Positions 17,634 through 18,428 of a DNA stretch of 18,428 nt are shown here, piece by piece; position 1 is the stretch's first letter; every line of letters starts with the position of its first letter. The notes under the pieces are model-generated. The model did no database searches. It saw nothing but the letters and a program-made list of their open reading frames with translations, and had not been told where the DNA came from. Both the position numbers and the translations under genes were made by a program. This DNA is from Candidatus Peribacteria bacterium (GTDB lineage: Bacteria > Patescibacteria > JAEDAM01 > Absconditabacterales > Absconditicoccaceae): contig JAITQZ010000003.1 in NCBI GenBank assembly GCA_031288635.1, positions 1 to 18,428 of the forward strand, written 5' to 3'.

Positions 17634-17987
17634 TTATAAAACGGTACGAAGAAAGGTAGGTAAATGCACGATTTCGTCATCTTCAGCTCTTTTATTCCAA
17701 TGTTGTTTTCCGCATTTTTCACAGTGAAAAAGGATTTTGTAGTCAGAGTTTTTGAGTTCATAAGCAATAGGAACCATCTTGCCTCCACAGCTTGAAGCTC
17801 TATCTCACGGGATTTCCCCATCTACGTGTAGAGACGTAAAACAAAAAGGACAGTGATTTCTACACGTCTTCTTCGCTAGAGAGACAAGTCTCCCACAGTG
17901 GATACAAGTGAAAGTCTCGTTAATTTTTTTCATAGTAAGCAAGATTCCAGAAGATTGCGAAAGATTTCAGAAGATTTCAAAAAACAT
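17634..17987 (-). CDS. RNHCP-domain zinc-binding protein
   Basis: A small Cys-rich protein of the RNHCP family, function unknown. Counting from ATG 17933: FTCIHCG (Cys10, Cys13), the name-giving Arg-Asn-His-Cys-Pro (25-29) with Cys31, SLHVDGEIPGDR, SCGGKMVPIAYEL and FHCEKCGKQHWNKRAEDD. Six to eight Cys residues in CxxC-like pairs should bind zinc. The Gly of PGDR (17805-17807) is a TGA codon, which hides the gene under the standard code. Two starts are possible: ATG 17987 (117 aa), with AGGAG seven bases before it but an extra TGA and an 18-residue extension that overlaps a DNA repeat; or ATG 17933 (99 aa), which fits the family better but lacks a Shine-Dalgarno sequence. I annotate the first on RBS evidence. 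It heads an operon with capA-like downstream, behind a long structured leader. Confidence 0.85.
17941..17980. repeat. Four tandem 10-bp AAGATTnCnn units
   Basis: AAGATTCCAG, AAGATTGCGA, AAGATTTCAG and AAGATTTCAA follow each other without gaps. They overlap the possible N-terminal extension of the RNHCP gene. The core GAAGATT recurs in the opposite orientation at 18006-18071. Confidence 0.75.
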
Positions 17988-17994
17988 AGCAACA

Positions 17995-17999
17995 CTCCT
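17995..17999 (-). promoter_or_regulatory. Ribosome binding site AGGAG for ATG 17987
   Basis: AGGAG on the minus strand, seven bases before ATG 17987. It is the reason for choosing the longer RNHCP start, because ATG 17933 has no such site. Confidence 0.55.
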
Positions 18000-18005
18000 C
18001 TTTAA

Positions 18006-18071
18006 CAATCTCCAGACTAATCTTCAGCAATCTCCAGACTAATCTTCAGGCTAATTTTCTGTAATCTTCAG
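18006..18071. repeat. 22-bp tandem repeat, three copies, two perfect
   Basis: The 22-bp unit beginning CAATCTCCAGA and ending CTAATCTTCAG occurs perfectly at 18006-18027 and 18028-18049. A decayed third copy at 18050-18071 keeps the last nine bases. Each unit is itself two similar 11-bp halves. The cluster is inverted relative to the 10-bp repeats at 17941-17980, with the RNHCP ribosome binding site between them. Confidence 0.85.
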
Positions 18072-18083
18072 ATTAAAACCAAA

Positions 18084-18174
18084 GAGCCGTAAACAGACAC
18101 GCCCTTCCTCCTAGTCATAAAGTGGGTAGCTCGACCTCGTCATACAACGAGATATACCGGCTCCCGTGAGGTCG
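18084..18174 (-). promoter_or_regulatory. Pseudoknot-capable structured element in the RNHCP/CapA leader
   Basis: A GC-richer island within AT-rich intergenic DNA, downstream of a promoter and about 100 nt before the RNHCP start on the minus strand. Pairings: CGACCUC (18168-18174) with GAGGUCG (18132-18138), 7 bp; GAGCCG (18158-18163) with CGGCUC (18084-18089), 6 bp. The two helices interleave, which makes a pseudoknot. Inside is a hairpin CUCGU/ACGAG (18147-18151 with 18136-18140). An alternative local hairpin, CCGGCUC with GAGGUCGG on the plus strand, competes. I recognise no known riboswitch, tRNA or rRNA in it. It could act in the minus-strand leader or, less likely, serve the plus-strand gene at 18360. 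Confidence 0.45.
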
Positions 18175-18225
18175 GTAGGAATTTTGGTAATAGTGCCTCT
18201 TCGCGAACTCTTTAGTCTATGGAAT

Positions 18226-18253
18226 ACTCTAGGGAATTGTCGAAAAATTGCAA
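18226..18253 (-). promoter_or_regulatory. Putative promoter of the RNHCP-CapA operon
   Basis: On the minus strand TTGCAA (18248-18253), a 16-nt spacer and TAGAGT (18226-18231). The predicted start near 18219 gives a leader of about 230 nt, against about 20-24 nt for most other genes here. That leader contains the structured element and the repeats. Confidence 0.4.
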
Positions 18254-18359
18254 GCAGTTTTATTGTAAGTGTTCACTGATATGAAAAAGGTTGAAAATAA
18301 GCTGAAAACCCGTACAAAGAAATATGAAAGAATTCATTTAGTAAAAAAAATGTATATTA

Positions 18360-18428
18360 ATGTCTCAAAAACGTACTTATGAACAACTTGTGGAACAAGT
18401 TGGACAACTAAGAACAGAGAATTATAAT
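18360..18428 (+). CDS. 5' end of a coiled-coil protein, truncated by the window
   Basis: Only 23 codons are present, beginning MSQKRTYEQLVEQVGQLRT. The heptad-like spacing of Leu and Val among polar residues suggests a coiled coil. ATG 18360 is chosen because the other open frame, from ATG 18350, gives a composition unlike a protein. No function can be assigned. It is divergent from the RNHCP operon. Confidence 0.55.
   Translation, partial: MSQKRTYEQLVEQVGQLRTENYN

Larger units (their letters stand above)
17988..18359. other. Divergent intergenic region, 372 bp
   Basis: The longest gene-free stretch. From left to right it holds an RBS, the 22-bp repeats, the structured element, a minus-strand promoter and about 100 bp of AT-rich DNA before the plus-strand start at 18360. 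In that last part TTGAAA (18291-18296) with TACAAA 16 nt later is the only weak candidate plus-strand promoter. Confidence 0.6.

Noticed and set aside
17941..18071. A CRISPR array.
   Set aside because: The units are 10-22 bp with no spacers, and no cas genes are present in the window.
18017..18118. A 33-codon minus-strand ORF (start MTRRKGVSVYGS) in the intergenic region.
   Set aside because: It runs through the tandem repeats and the structured element, has no clear ribosome binding site, and matches no family I know. More likely non-coding.
18084..18200. A tRNA, 5S rRNA, SRP RNA or group II intron domain V in the GC-rich island.
   Set aside because: There is no T-loop TTCRA sequence, no seven-base anticodon loop on a five-pair stem, and no SRP or domain V consensus; the initial GAGCCG match is isolated.

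Overview
The window is bacterial, AT-rich, and reads correctly only if TGA is a sense codon for glycine (translation table 25). Read with the standard code, almost every large gene breaks into collinear same-frame fragments at TGA. With TGA=Gly they join into full-length, recognisable proteins, and the inserted glycines fall at family-invariant positions: the Ser-His-Gly-Cys motif of the L,D-transpeptidase, the Pro-Gly-Asp-Arg motif of the RNHCP protein, and the Gly-Asp-Gly of the HsdS-like domain. I count 28 in-frame TGA codons in nine genes. Established knowledge links this code to Gracilibacteria (BD1-5) and Absconditabacteria (SR1) of the Candidate Phyla Radiation. I cannot choose between the two from this window.

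Layout. 1-2.4 kb, minus strand: a coiled-coil hypothetical, a GT4 glycosyltransferase carrying an in-frame palindromic repeat, and a nitroreductase. 2.5-4.1 kb, minus: a membrane-anchored coiled-coil protein and an exported beta-strand-rich protein. The latter is preceded by a pseudoknotted RNA ending in an intrinsic terminator, and it is the only gene here whose apparent stop is TGA. 4.2-5.5 kb, minus: an RluA-type pseudouridine synthase and a small membrane protein. 5.6-9.2 kb, minus: one 1206-residue restriction-modification-specificity polypeptide with 12 TGA codons. 9.4-12.2 kb, plus: a valyl-tRNA synthetase-like protein whose catalytic and editing signatures are largely eroded. 12.3-13.6 kb, minus: a DsbA-type oxidoreductase and a companion protein sharing its membrane-proximal module. 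13.8-18.0 kb, minus: a cell-surface cluster (baseplate-J-like membrane protein, L,D-transpeptidase, CapA-type phosphoesterase) with an RNHCP zinc-binding protein. 18.0-18.4 kb: a repeat- and hairpin-rich divergent region, then the start of a plus-strand gene.

How it fits together. Much of the window concerns the cell envelope (glycosyltransferase, L,D-transpeptidase, CapA, disulfide oxidoreductase, several single-pass membrane proteins), with a self-contained defence gene and two translation-related genes between. The least explained parts are two long, pseudoknot-capable leaders (3955-4116 and about 18084-18219), the beta-barrel gene ending in TGA, and the degenerate ValRS. All assignments come from reading motifs by eye; no search was run.
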